64,000 bases of DNA from positions 1-64,000 of the forward strand of contig CAJNDS010000064.1 in assembly GCA_905221605.1 (NCBI GenBank), given 5' to 3'. A program made the translations under genes and the position numbers. Position 1 is the stretch's first letter. Every line of letters begins with the position of its first letter. Of this stretch, positions 1 to 11,312 are shown in pieces. This DNA is from Symbiodinium natans (lineage: Eukaryota > Sar > Dinophyceae > Suessiales > Symbiodiniaceae). The notes beneath the pieces are model-generated. The model did no database searches, was not told the origin of the DNA, and worked only from the letters and a program-made list of their open reading frames with translations.

Positions 1-456
1 TATCGAGAATATCAAACAAATCCATGAAAATCATCTAAATATACTAATTCTTTTTTCATTCAAAATATTACCAAAATATATGTCTATTAGGCAGTTACAT
101 AACAAAAATCTATATCTAAAAAACTCCCAATTACCATGAGTTCTAGTGTCATAAATTTCTTAATAAACGAAATCTTGATTTTGTCTTTACCACATGACGT
201 GACAACATATAAGCGAGCCTGCATCGGTGACGCCACCGTTCACAACCGTCATATTCAAGCCATGCTCGAAGTGCGCAGCAGGGGTCAATTTCCTGTCTGC
301 CAGCTAGCACAACAAAGCGTGGGTTCTGAGCAGGCTAATTAATTTCGACTCGGATTATTTACGTAGAATGCACACTAGCCCTTTGTGACGGACACTCGTC
401 AAAAACAATATGCAGATTTGGCATTTTTTTAGAGGCCCGTGATTATAAAGATGAAA
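1..456. other. AT-rich left flank, no gene seen
   Basis: This end of the window is clearly richer in A and T than most of the rest. The only plus-strand frame is a 68-codon ORF with no recognisable motif, and I do not call it. The low-GC stretch runs on into the lectin-like fragment that follows, so both may belong to one segment of different origin. Confidence 0.4.
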
Positions 457-949
457 TTAAGCAAAGCCAAGACTAAAGGGTTTGTCAATAGCTATCTTAT
501 AGACAACATGATAGGCGGTGGGTCGACAAGAAGTGTCGTAAACGAGGCCCCCTGAATCTTTGCCGGCGTTGGCAAAACTCATTGTAAGTAAGTTAGTTGC
601 CACTAACGGCTTTGCTGTGCTTGTTCGGAAAAATAGTGTGGCTTCAAATATGGATCCGAAAAAAGAATCCTTTGATGTCAACTCCTTTGTGGGCAGATTC
701 GCGAGGCCCCAAATCTTATGTGTGTTGTTAGCTAAGTAGGCAAGGTTCAGGTTACTCTGATCGCCGGACACGCGGATGCTCCTCATGAGCCCAGCAAGGC
801 ACGTGGTGCCATTTATTCTGTCGGGCTTCAGTAAATGAATCCCGAATGTACTTAGGTTCATCCTTGTCGAGACTTTCTTTGATTCTGACTGAGATCCTGC
901 CGACGTTGATTGCAAGCTGCATCGCACCTCGTCTGCGCCAAAATAGCAA
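457..949 (-). pseudogene. LamG/concanavalin-like lectin domain fragment, frameshifted
   Basis: Two overlapping minus-strand frames each look translated and seem to continue one another. The upstream frame (949 to about 790) reads an amphipathic stretch ending in NKWHHVPCW, which resembles the W-x-H-V strand of LamG/LamG_3 domains. The downstream frame (about 800 to 457) carries RSIRVSGDQSNLNL and then FFGSIFEATLFFRTST, which resembles the closing 'f.G.i.e..~f.raLs' strand of the same fold. They are offset by one reading frame near 785-800, and I see no splice pair that joins them. The simplest reading is a fragment broken by an indel; an unrecognised short intron or a sequencing error is possible. 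No catalytic residues are visible. Composition is AT-richer than the neighbouring genes. The family call rests on motif shape only. Confidence 0.35.
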
Positions 950-1950
950 AATGGAGAGGGATGCTACGCTTGTCGCTCCACACGTGGAAGGTGCTGCTCA
1001 AGACCTCCCGCCGCATGGCGTGCATGTACTGCAAAAGTTTCCTATGGGCTTATCTGCACATCAAAGTCCAAGATTTCTCACCAATAAAGCATTTGTGGGG
1101 TGTAACTCTACTTCATCCGGAGGGAATAATGTGTCTGGGCAAGATTTGGACATAGTTCTCAACTCCCGCAGCCCAAGGTACCTACCCAAGGCACCTTGGG
1201 TGCCGAGGAAGACATCCTGCAATGTTTCTTTGTTTTCGGGTTTGCTGATGGCTTTGCGTCCAGCCTACCAGTCCGCGGCTGCCCTTCCGTGGTGGCATTG
1301 ATTTGAACCTCTGCCAGCAAAGGGATGTGGTCTCGCTAAAACCCAGTGGCCTGAGTCAAGATGACCTCTTTATTTATCCCACCGCGATGTTCAGTGAGAC
1401 TGGCCCCAAATCAGCGAAATAACTTTCTAGCAATCGGCTGTTGAGGTTGTTGGCCCACTTGTCGTCGTGGGCATTGAGGACAAATCTGGCCGGCATCTAT
1501 GAGGAGTATCGGACATATGACCGACAACAGGGTCACGCAATCGCTGCCACGAATCCTCGCGTGTGTCTTCAGGCCGAACTGGCTGCAAACTCCAACCGCC
1601 CAGGACAGCCCCCCTCCCCATCATCAAATTGGCAGATGGCACCTGGGAAGCAGACCCCACAAATCGGAGATCCCAGGAGACCATTTCAGAACAGACAAGA
1701 CTCCAATGAAATAGCGACGGCTTCGATAAATTGCGGGATGCCGTTTACCCAGGGCTCCTCATATATAAGTGTTGCTGCTTGGCGGTCCCTTGCAGTGAGG
1801 TTTCAATGAAGGGTGTCATGCGGGCCATGCGAGAGACCCCAATGAGTCACCTCACGCCACGATTCTATTCTGCTCAGGGCGGCTCCAGAAAAGGCTCGCT
1901 CGACCTTGGTTGGACCTACCCGTTTCGTTGACCAAACCACATGTCAGTAC
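950..1950. other. Stretch without a supported gene
   Basis: ORFs on both strands are short and overlap with no clear winner. A short perfect hairpin (ACCCAAGG/CCTTGGGT, two-base loop) lies near 1183-1202. Minus-strand reading around 1620-1690 gives a modest exon-like peptide (MVSWDLRFVGSASQVPS), which could belong to the WD40-like gene next door but is not convincing alone. Confidence 0.3.
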
Positions 1951-1954
1951 TCTC

Positions 1955-2460
1955 TTGGATGGTACGCCACACTTCGCCACTTGCTCGATGACTCCCTGAG
2001 CGATGCTGAACGAAAGCTTGCACATCTTGCACCCTTGTGAAGCGGATAGACAACATGTATCTGCAACCTGATGCTCGCACACACACACACACACACATCG
2101 TTTAGCATGCAGGGTCACAGTGATGTCTGGGAGACTCGGTCAACATTTTTAACCTTGAAGGCAAGCTTAAAGCTGCGCATCCTGCTCGTGTTGCTCAGGC
2201 CAGCCATCACCGGCCTCGGTGCCCGACTGGTGTTGGATGCTGCACACGCACAAAGCCTCAATAAGGGCCCCGTGCAGCTGTTCGTTGCGGGCGCACTTTG
2301 GCGCCTGTCGGATTTTTTCGGTGCTGTGCGTCCACATGTGGTGCAGCAGTGTGGTATACTGTACGCGCCTGCGGCAGCCCAAATGATGATGCTGTTGTCA
2401 TCGGAAGCTGAAGCCAGCAACCCTTGACCTTCGTGAGAACTGAAAGCTTGCAGGGCTCCC
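1955..2460 (-). CDS. WD40-repeat-like exons of an incomplete gene
   Basis: Minus-strand reading at about 2345-2450 gives HEGQGLLASASDDNSIIIW, a near-perfect end of a WD40 blade: His, then leucine-alanine-serine, a Ser-x-Asp, and a closing hydrophobic-Ile-Trp. A second piece at about 1960-2040 reads SKWRSVAYHPRE and stops at TGA just past a possible GT donor, which suits the opening strand of another blade. The two pieces are in different frames, as expected for separate exons. WD40 proteins fold as beta propellers and act as binding scaffolds. I could not recover a start, stop or full blade count, and (CA)n at 2078-2097 lies between the pieces. Confidence 0.4.
2078..2097. repeat. (CA)n microsatellite
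   Basis: About ten CA units. A similar tract lies at 4118-4137. Confidence 0.9.
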
Positions 2461-2759
2461 TGAGGGAGAGAAGGCCTATGACCTAAATCCCCAGAAGCCC
2501 TACAGCCAAAAGTCACACCAAATGCAAATGTTCAGTTCCTGACCATTCCAGCTCACGGCATTGACAGGTTCAGCATGGCCTCGGGGTGCAAACCCTGGTA
2601 GGATTTTTGAGGACGAGGAACCTAGGAGGCTTAGGACTTTTCATCGGAGTGTTGACATGAAATGAAATGCAAGCATCTGCAAGTTCGAGACCTTTTGTCT
2701 GTCAAGCTCTTGCCTAGATTGTAGCGCCCCTGTGCTCTGCCGACATCCTGTGGGCAATC

Positions 2760-3815
2760 CTATTGATTTGCTGCTTTGCACGCGCTAGCAGCACTAGCAC
2801 TACGGCAGGACCCCTTGCACTCCTCGCATGCTTGAGCGTTTGGTGCTCTCAGAGAGTGCACATCATGCAAAAAGATCTGTGCGGTAATCCGGAAGCCACT
2901 GCCATCGACTGGACTGCATCCAGCATGCCACAAGCGCCAATCCACCTTGGGAACCTTCTGCTCGGTCATGGAGGTGCTTTCATCCATTGGCTCCAACACG
3001 TCCATGAGCAGGGCATCTCCATCTCTAGACGAAACCCGAAAGCCGGGGGCCTTTCCTCGACATATGGCTTCTGCTAACAGATGGAGAGGCTCTGCACGAA
3101 GTTTCCCTGGAGCCTCGGCTGCAAGGCCATCGAAGCCTGGCAGCCACAGCCAATTGACCGGCCGGATCCCTTCAGCATTTTCTGCTGGAAGACCAGCGAG
3201 CTCTGGATGCTCTTCCAAGAAGTCGTACTGCTTGGATGGAGGCAGCTCCAAGCCCTTTGCACGAAGTGCAAGCAGCTTCTCATGTGCATGCTGGAGGTGC
3301 CTTGCTGCCCGTGAGCAAAGCTTCTGGCGTCGAGCAGCTTCCTTCGTGTCCATGTCGTCAGTCTCCAGACATGGAAAAACAGTTCCACCATCCTTCTTGA
3401 AATCTCCTGTCCCAGTCAGGTATGCAAGGACGGTGCGGCGCCGCTCGGGGTGCAGGCGCGCATCCAAGTGCAGAGGCCCAGATCTGTTCAGGGCCCCATC
3501 ATGCCTCCAAGTTTCCCAGCGTGTCACATAGACCGGAGGGAGCCCCTGCTTGCTCTGGTCGTGTGATTCACCCCCACCCCAAGTCGTGGCCTGATGCACG
3601 AAGTCTTCCACAGCGGTCCATTCTGGCTCACCGTCTGGTTCCATGTCAGAAACATTTAGGACGCACAGCTCTTCGCCGCCAGCAATATCCGCTGATGACT
3701 TGCTACCACTTTCTGCAGTGCCGACATCCTGGTACATCTCGTTCTCCGCCAGGCGACGCAAAGCGAAAGTCTGCGACTTGGAAAGAAAGCTCCTTCTCAA
3801 CTCAATCCTGGGCTC
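2760..3815 (-). CDS. Prolyl 4-hydroxylase-like 2OG-Fe(II) dioxygenase, C-terminal exon
   Basis: Prolyl 4-hydroxylases use Fe(II), oxygen and 2-oxoglutarate to hydroxylate proline, usually in secretory-pathway proteins. The exon starts at an acceptor TTTTGGCAG|G (first base 3815), directly in front of EPRIELRRSFLSKSQ, which matches the family's 'PR...FLS..E' start. Counting from the Leu codon at 3800, the iron ligands are His111 and Asp113 in GPLHLDARLHPERR, followed by YLTG and GGTVFP at 138-143, and the distal His292 in WHAGCSPV. The 2-oxoglutarate-binding Lys appears to be Arg304. About 115 residues are inserted between GGTVFP and GDALLMDVLEP, where the family usually has about 20; the insertion stays in frame and reads like coding DNA. 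An in-frame TGA upstream of the acceptor shows that earlier exons must exist. Family call is firm; substrate unknown. Confidence 0.8.
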   Translation of the reverse strand, partial: EPRIELRRSFLSKSQTFALRRLAENEMYQDVGTAESGSKSSADIAGGEELCVLNVSDMEPDGEPEWTAVEDFVHQATTWGGGESHDQSKQGLPPVYVTRWETWRHDGALNRSGPLHLDARLHPERRRTVLAYLTGTGDFKKDGGTVFPCLETDDMDTKEAARRQKLCSRAARHLQHAHEKLLALRAKGLELPPSKQYDFLEEHPELAGLPAENAEGIRPVNWLWLPGFDGLAAEAPGKLRAEPLHLLAEAICRGKAPGFRVSSRDGDALLMDVLEPMDESTSMTEQKVPKVDWRLWHAGCSPVDGSGFRITAQIFLHDVHSLRAPNAQACEECKGSCRSASAASACKAANQ

Positions 3816-3819
3816 CTGC

Positions 3820-4540
3820 CAAAACAGGTATGATCGTGAAGTTCACGCACGCTCACATTTGAAGCAGACATAGCCCTGATACTGAGTTCAGCATGAATCT
3901 CCTCGTTGAGGATGTGGTGCTCATGGGGCTTTCCACTCACTGACCAAATAGTACAGCAGCATGCGGTAGTTGCCAGCATAACTGAAGACCAACTGCACAA
4001 CCTGGGCTGACAGGAAACCATCAGCGTCCACCAAGCAGAGCCGAAGCTAAGAGCGGCACATGTTTTGGTTCAGCGCCAGCCAACTGTCCTCAAGTTAGTT
4101 CTCGTATGACACAAGATGCACACACACACACACACACGTGCGCAACACACTATCTTCGCCCTTTGCTAAGTGTGCTGCAGCTAGATCAACAGTAGGCAGG
4201 AAAGTACTCTGGCGCGAGCCAAGCTGCTGCGGACATGTACCACATGACTGATTGGTTTCTTCCCCAAGCACTACGCGCGGAACATTAATTGAAGAGGGCG
4301 CACGGATCAACAGACTGTCAAACAATTCAAGGCTTCGTTTTCAACCTTGCCTGTTTCCAAAACAAAGTGCTACGTGCCGATATCGCTGAGGCCGGTGCCG
4401 CAAAGCCGGCGAATCAAGCGACCGTGACGACGGTGCCAAACATACACGCGATGATCCTTCCATCAATGTGGTAATGGATTGCACAGGCAATCCACAAAAC
4501 TCAAGACCGACTGACAGCTTTGCGTTGGGCAAATGCTACG
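3820..4540 (-). other. Possible upstream exons of the hydroxylase gene
   Basis: Two minus-strand stretches look translated: about 4140-4325 (LFDSLLIRAPSSINVPRVVL, then a CGTC-containing part) and about 3830-4021 (MLATTACCCTIWSVSGKP and on). They lie where the N-terminal half of the hydroxylase should be. I could not join them to the 2760-3815 exon in frame, so the assignment is inference. Confidence 0.25.
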
Positions 4541-4553
4541 GCAACATAGTGCT

Positions 4554-5224
4554 TCAAAACAACGACAGGGACTTGCGGTGCGCCGGTGCTTGACTTCCAC
4601 GGCCTGATGGGCTTGTGTGAAGCTTCCATGACAAGCCTTTTCGTTTTGCTCTGTTCGACCACTTCCAAATCCGTTCCTCCCAAATCATCTGCTCAAGAAT
4701 CCAAAACAGTTGAGGCCCAGGAAGCTGAGAAACCTCCAAGATCCTCTTGAGAATCATTTCAGCTTGGTCGACGCCCAGCTTCGAAATTTCAACCAAACTC
4801 TTGTTACGCAGCCTGTTCCACTTGTGTTTGGGTTCTCCTGAATTTCAAGCACTTGCATCCTCCTGTATTCCATGCTGTGCCACATGACCTCGAACGGGCT
4901 ACCACTTTGCCATGCTTGTGATACATGTAGAAGCAGATGCGTGTCAATCTCCTCGCCACCGCTTGCCAGAAAGTCAGAGTCCGACCACCTACAGCGCAGC
5001 GTGGTGTGCACTGCGAAGTTCTCTTCTCGCAATCTATGAGGTCCCGGCTCTTCTGTGAAAATCAGGAATGGGCTTTCCTCCAAATAGCAGTTTATGCAGA
5101 GTTCTGGCACCTTGAGAATCATGGAGCCTTTGTGGTGAACGCGAAATGACCATCGAACACGGACAGGATGTCCAATGTTCTGGCCTTGGCCAGATGTACG
5201 ATTTGTGGCCTGCAAACACTGCAC
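4554..5224 (-). CDS. Unrecognised protein, exon cluster
   Basis: A long minus-strand frame (about 4850-5190) reads fluently: GHPVRVRWSFRVHHKGSM, then ESPFLIFTEEPGPHRL, CRWSDSDFLASGGEEID, and SPFEVMWHSMEYRRMQ. A shorter frame (about 4660-4790) follows with KLGVDQAEMILKRILEVS and PQLFWILEQMIWEE, which predicts two amphipathic helices. The frame change between them implies an intron near 4800. No family is recognised. It lies directly upstream of the hydroxylase on the same strand and could be an independent gene. Confidence 0.35.
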
Positions 5225-6003
5225 CGGTTCCTTTTAAGGATACGGCATCTAGCAGCAAGAGCTCCATTTTGGTGGACCTGGCGCAAGACGTGCAACTGGA
5301 AGCATCACTGAAACTGGAGCTGAATCTTAGCTGTGAGCAGATCTGGAGCTGGCCGTAGGAGAAGATCCTGAAGCGATGAGGATGGCAAGAAGCTGAAGCT
5401 GCAGCTGTTCCTTCCTCACTGTCCCCACAGCTGCATCGAAGCAAGCAAGCAAGCCGTACACTTCTACCTGGATTGCTGCGAGGACCCTCGTACGCCCCTG
5501 TCGAGGCCCAAGTCACCCAAAAGGACGTGGCTGGCCAACACAGTCTAGCTGCCCACTACAGATGAAGCCCCGCGTCTTCAACATAACACAGCTTCCTCAC
5601 AACAACAAGTTGTTCCGCACGACACAGTGTCATAGAAGAAGTGAACTCGGGAATCGGGCTATCAGAGATGCAACAACTGCACGCTCAACAAGACATGGAG
5701 AACTCGTCCTCGAAGGTTGCTGAACCTTGCAGTGGGGCCTTCAGGTGATGACAAGAAGGTTATTTTTTTCGCATACGGTCCAAGGGGTCTTGAGATTGTA
5801 TCGGGAGTGCCTGGCCTGTGAGGTATGCGAAGCATCGCCATGCCCTGTGTCAGTTGCACACATGCCCCCCCACCCCGTGTTGTCCTGCGAGCATTGCTGC
5901 GAGCCTCCGTTCTTATTGCTTCCAGATGCAGCGTGGGCATATGGCCTTTTGGAGCATTTTGCTTCCTCTTACACCCAACTGATTCAGCTATCTGCTCACT
6001 TGC

Positions 6004-6084
6004 CTGCCTTGTGTTCAGGAGAATGAAATCGCCGGCTTCGTTCCATTTAGCGCTTAGCACGACGCGCTCCCCCATAGAGTAGAC
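6004..6084 (-). CDS. Single 81-base exon, possibly a beta-propeller blade
   Basis: The exon begins after acceptor CGAAAG|G at 6084 and ends in CAG at 6004, where the next bases are GCAAGT, a GC-type donor with otherwise perfect consensus. It encodes 27 residues in phase 0 at both ends, including RVVLSAKWNEAGDFILLNT. The 'sakWn..Gd.ill' pattern fits a WD40 strand. It might belong to the same gene as the WD40-like exons at 2-2.5 kb, but the hydroxylase lies between, so a separate gene is more likely. Confidence 0.4.
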
Positions 6085-9080
6085 CTTTCGAGCAGCACTT
6101 CGCCTGTCAGCCTTTCATGTGCTTGCACTCGTGCCTTGACTCCCACGTCGTACACTGCAGGCAAGGCCGAGCCAGCCTACTTGCTACACAAACGCGAGTT
6201 GTGCAACGCAAGCGAAGTGCAGTGAGTGGGTGCTAGAGAACACGGTCGCAGACCTCTCCATCCGGTGCAGGGCCGCGGATGGTTTCACCTAATGCGGCTC
6301 AGCTTTATGGTGTGGATGTTCAGAGTAGGGAGCTGCACACCCATACAGACAGCAGTGTTGCCTTCAACTCCTTCACCTCGTCTTTGCAAGCGGCTCAGGT
6401 CCATCAAGCCTCGTCTTTGGGGCATGGGTTCGTGGCTCACTCAAGATTCGCTTAATTCCGATTCTGGATCCTGTGAGAATAACGAATTCGCTGCATCTGC
6501 AGTGCTTTCTCTTCGAGGCAACAAATCCCTCTCGCTCTCACGGTAGCGCCCGCCCACGCCCACTCTACCAGAATCCCTGGTAGGGGGACGCACCTATCTC
6601 GTTGCAGAGATGAGGAGTGCTGCCCGTCATGGCCAAGATTTGCTGGCGGCCCACTTTGTCTGGTGGGCCCACCTGCAGAAGTTTTGAAACTGCACTGTCA
6701 CAGCATCTCCGACCCTGGCGAAGCAACGCTTGGCATTTTCTGAGTGCTACTTGCATGTCAAGCATCGCACGCCTCCAAGCAATGAAGGTAGTTCATCTCC
6801 CCTTCAAGACGAAGCCTCTCAGGCTTCGACGTGCACTCTCTCAAGCTCCTTTCGTCCCTTCACACTCCCCGCACCCCCCATACAGAGGAGATGGTGGTTG
6901 TCTCTTTTGTCGGCCTGGCCAATGGCCGTGGAGCGCTTCCGCTCGCTGTCGGTGCCTGTGACGGCGCCGCAAGGCCGCAAGGCCGGCGGAGCCCAAAAGA
7001 AGTCTCAGAAATTGCCAAAAAAAGCAAGAACACAAACATAGGACAACTGGCACAAAGAGTCTTTCAAAACACGATAGTACTTGCGTCTACTCATGCGTCA
7101 GCTGCGTAGATGTGGGTGGGCCTGTGCATCTTGAAAACTCGGATGCCTTGGCCCAGGCCAGACCTGAACATCAGGAACAAATCCCAAATCGTCTGAACTG
7201 CCACGGGAAGCCGAACCACGAGTCATGACAGTGGCGCAGCTCGTTGGCATGTCCCTTGACAGCATTTATGCCTTGACTAAGGGCCTTGCGTTCAACCACT
7301 GCACCTTGTCCGCACCAGGTTCGTGTTGTCGCGGCAGGAACCGTGAATTACAGCATAAGTGAGGCAAGAATGCTCTTGACAGCATTGTGCTGAGAACACT
7401 GAGCTTTGAACATAGTGCTCATTTTCCCGCAGGACAGCCCATCCCGCAAGGAAGCACAACCGCTCGTATTCATCCTTCCAAGGTGCTTACGACAGGTGCA
7501 ACGAACAAAAACACATAGGTCCACGGTGCCATCGTCAACTTCTTGTGCGACTGTCCTTGGGACTCTCGATGCTAGGCTCCACCTGGCACACTGAAGCTGA
7601 GTTCGCTGTTGCCTCTTGTATGGCAGTGATCACTAGTTGGGTTCAGGACCACGTAACTCCATGGCTCCCAGATGATGTGTGATTGCAAGTGGCATGCCCA
7701 AACATATGCAGAGTATGAAGGGACAGCAGTTTCTGGCACGCATGCAGAAGAATATAGTCGGATACAGTTGCAGTCGGAATAGGTCAACGGCTCTTCAGTA
7801 GCTTCAACAAGAGAATCACAAATTCAACGACGTCAGTCTCCAGGACAAACCCCAAGACCGCGAGATACTGCTACCCAATTGTGGCACCTACTCTCTTCCG
7901 ATTCGCGAATTTCAACATGCAAGATCATGCATGACCCTCCGGTAGCTTCGGGACACGACTCCCAGCTCAATCCCCAAAGCGAGCAGTGCCAGACACAAAG
8001 AGGGGGCCACGGAAATATGGCAGCGTAAATGTCGAAAGGCCTGTTGTGGCACCTGGGCAACTGCAGGCCAGAGTGCAGTACAGCTGCTGCAGTTGCTGCA
8101 GTAGGCACATGCAGGCAATACACTGCCATACGCATTGCACTGTCAGAGCACGTGAGATGCGGGCTGGAAGATGCACCTCGCACGGTAGCCTACTGGCAGC
8201 TGCTCTTCGAAGGAGCTGTTGAAAGCCTGCACCCCGGAAGTCTCAGAATCTGGAGAGTCTTTCGAGAGTCTTTCGAGTCTTCACCCTCTGTTGCGTTTGT
8301 TGTTTTTTTGGCTCCGCTCTCTTGTTCACCCCGACGACCTCCGACTCCGAGTGCTCCACGGAGCCATTCTCCCCCTGAATCCTCGTCTCGGCAAAAAAAC
8401 CACAGGCCAATTTACAGGCTCCGGCTCAGACCGGCGCTGCCAGATCTCAACCTTCGACGCTTGCCAACCCCCGCCTGCGTCCTCAGATGGGTGCTTCACT
8501 GGGGGCAGGATCAATGTTTTCAGAATTTGTAGAGCTGCATTGTGAAACAGAGAAGGGGGAAAAGGGAGACCTGCATCTTGCTGTCGCTGTCCTCGGTGCT
8601 GACTGCCACCATGTCATACGGCGGGATTGGCCACCACATAGCTCGACACGGAGCCGTCCTCGAGCTCAAGGACGGTTGAGACAGTTGCAAGGGAAGTTTC
8701 AAGGGGGGTTTCAGGGATGTTCCAAAAGTGGGTTTCGCACTGAATTCTGCCTCTATTGCAGAGCCCTTCAAGGCCAGGGCTGATGGGCGAAAACAGCCTC
8801 GCGCTCAAAACGTGGGAATCTCGGCCTGAAGGGGAGGCTCTGAGGGAAAGAGGATTCGGGGTCAGCACTGAGTGGGTAACCTATGTTAACTTCTGCACAT
8901 CCTCTCAGGCGCAAGCTCACTACTAGCTGAAGGATCGAGGACGATGTCGTCCTGGTCACTAGAACCTTAATACAGCAGGTTGCAAGGAGAGAGCGAACCC
9001 TACTCATGCTGAGCTCTCCGGCTGCCACAGTCCGTCTGAACTTTGAAGACGATCTGAGTCAGAATGTGTAGACAACAAAA
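6085..9080. other. Long stretch with only weak exon candidates
   Basis: No gene is recognised. Weak minus-strand candidates are about 6440-6545 (RESERDLLPRRESTADAANS, then a stop), about 7610-7790 (PSYSAYVWACHLQSHIIWEP) and about 8000-8160 (SAMRMAVYCLHVPTAATAAA). None has both splice ends and a motif. Confidence 0.3.
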
Positions 9081-9084
9081 AAGT

Positions 9085-10245
9085 CCTAGATATATATATA
9101 TATATATATCTCTATAATATGTATCCGCCGACCCCAGCGGTAGCAGGGCGGCGTCAGTGAAGACCCCCCACCGCCCTCACCGCCCTCACCCGCTCTCACA
9201 GCATGCTGCTCATGACACCTTGAATTGGAGTGTTTTTGCATTGTTTGGCTTCAGTGCATGCACCCATCGCCCTCACCCATGACGCCTTGAATTGGACCTT
9301 TGACCCCCCCCCACCCCATCCATTCAGGTGGTTTAAAGGCCCCCCCCCCCACCCCCCCCCACCCCCCACCCCCCCCCAGCCCCCCCCCCCCCCCACCCCC
9401 CCCCCCCCTCCACCCCCCACCCCCCCACCCCCCCACTTACGGCAGGGTGGGGGGGGTGGGGGGGGGTGGGGGGGTGGGGGGGTGGGGGGTGGGGGCCACC
9501 CCCCGCCACGCCCCAGGCCTCGCCGCCCCTGACCAATCTTTCGTGTTTTAAGGATTCCAGTCCATCCCGCCCACTCACCGCTCTCATCACTCCCCCTCCC
9601 TGCCCCCCAGTCCACCCCTCCCTGACACCAACCCTTTACCCTCAACCCCCCCCCACCCCCCCCCCACCCCCCCCCCCCATCCCTTCCCTCCTAGGCCCCT
9701 ACCCCCTACTCCACCCCTGACAAATCTCTAGTTTGAGGGATTCCAATCCACGCCCGCCCTAACCGCCTCCCCACTCTCATCACTCCCCTGCCTTCCGCCC
9801 CCAACTCCACCAACCCTCGACCGTCACCTCCCCTGTCCACCCGCCGCGCTCCACCCTGCCTTCCGCCCCAACCCTCTCACCAGAGCTCCCACTCCCACTC
9901 CCTAACCCTCCCACCAACCCTCCCCAGCCCTCATCATTACCCCCTCCCACCATCGTGCACCATCCGACCGCCCTTCCGCTCTCACCGCTCTCATCGCTTC
10001 TTCATCTCTATGCCCCCCAGTCCACCCCTGCCTTCCGCCCCCAACTCCCTCATCCGACACCAACCCTCTGCCGTCACCCCCCACCCCCGCCCCCCTTTCC
10101 ACCGCCACCCACCCCCACCCCCCCCGCCCCCGCCCCCCCCGCCTGCCCGCGCTCCACCCTGCCTTCCGCCCCAATGCGACTGTCTTGGGTCTGGGGTCGG
10201 CGGCACTGGCGGTAGCCATTAAATATATGTATATGTATATGTACA
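9085..10245. repeat. C-rich repeat block with TA-rich edges and inverted CCGCCGACCCC ends
   Basis: The block opens with (TA)n (about 9090-9110) followed by TATCCGCCGACCCC (9122-9135). It closes with GGGGTCGGCGG (about 10193-10203) followed by an ATATGT-rich tract (about 10220-10242), so the GC-rich ends are inverted copies flanked by TA repeats. In between, nearly everything is C-rich on the plus strand: runs of C with single A (CCCCCACCCC) and degenerate CACCCTGCCTTCCGCCCC-type repeats. It has no credible protein: all ORFs here are Pro- or Gly-rich low complexity. The same end motif recurs at 23.4 and 23.73 kb, so this is probably an interspersed repeat family that carries different simple repeats inside. 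Confidence 0.55.
9304..9504. repeat. (C)nA tract followed by (G)nT tract: self-complementary low-complexity palindrome
   Basis: About 130 bases of CCCCCACCCCCC type are followed, after ACTTACGGCAGG, by about 60 bases of GGGGTGGGGGG type and then a short C-rich part. The two halves are reverse-complementary in kind, so either strand can fold into a long hairpin, and the G-rich half has many G4 runs. Run lengths in such tracts are also a common place for assembly error. Confidence 0.7.
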
Positions 10246-11312
10246 ACAAAACATGACACACTATGCCATTCTATATAAAAGTAGTCTCACAAACGCAAGA
10301 TTGAAAGCTGCGAGCCGTCTGCAAGTCCCGAGAACAGCTTGCCAAGCGAGTTCCGCAGGGCGAGAACACAACAAAGAGGACCTCAAGTGGCCATCTCGGA
10401 GGAGAGCTCCAGGGAGGTTTAGGGGGGGGGTGAGATGGCGAGGTCATGTCTTTTTAACTGGTGTCGGAGGCTCGAGCCTCATCTCTGTGCTCGTTGAGCT
10501 GGGTCAGCATGTGGCTGGGTGCCTGAAGTACCTAACAAGGTGGAAAGCAAGGTGGGCAAAACAAAGTGAGCCCCTGCTGTGAGAAGCTGCAGACCCTTAC
10601 AGAAGCGGGCCTGTCAGAAACTGCCTGTAATCACACTAAAATCTGAGCCCGAGCGGCATTGTGCTTCAGCTCTTCCTTCCAGGAACCTGGAGCATGCGAA
10701 GCATGCAGCACTCTGCAGTGTGCAGCGCTTCTCGTATGTACGGGTTTGTGTTCGTAGGGCTTTGGGTTCAATTGATGCCACGGCTATTGTGGACAGGATG
10801 AGGCACTGCTGTCGCAGTACTTGTAGTGAACAATCTTCGAGTGACTGCATGCTTTGAAAAAAACTGCTTCTACGAGCTGCCGCTGGCCTCGCAACGGTTC
10901 CCGTGTTCCTTGGCTTTACTCTCTGAACGCATCATTCTATTGATCGCTCGAACGTGCGGAAATCATCTCCAAGCAAAAACGCGGCTGAGCTCCATGCTCA
11001 GGTCTGCTTCTATGCCCATACACGGCTGTCAAAGCGAGCATGCCAAGGGCAGCGCTCTCTTCTCTTGTGCGCGCCGCCTTGCGACGTGTTGCTGCTGCGG
11101 ATGAGCACGGCTTTGGAGTTGTTGACGAAGTGGAATGGACGCACCGGCCCCCCTCCCCCCCCATGTCTATCCCTCGGCCTTGTAGGAGGGCTCTCCATTG
11201 GCTGTCGAGGAGCTGACAGCCCCTGTCGAGCGAGAGAGCAGAGAGCAAGTGCCCAGAGTAAGTCGCCCTCATGAGTCATTGACACGCAGCTTTAACATGC
11301 AGCATGCTAAAG
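10246..11312. other. No supported gene
   Basis: Minus-strand ORFs at 10614-10850 (starting ATG, reading QVLRQQCLILSTIAVASIEP) and 10937-11272 are possible exons, but neither shows a known motif or a clean splice pair. Confidence 0.25.
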
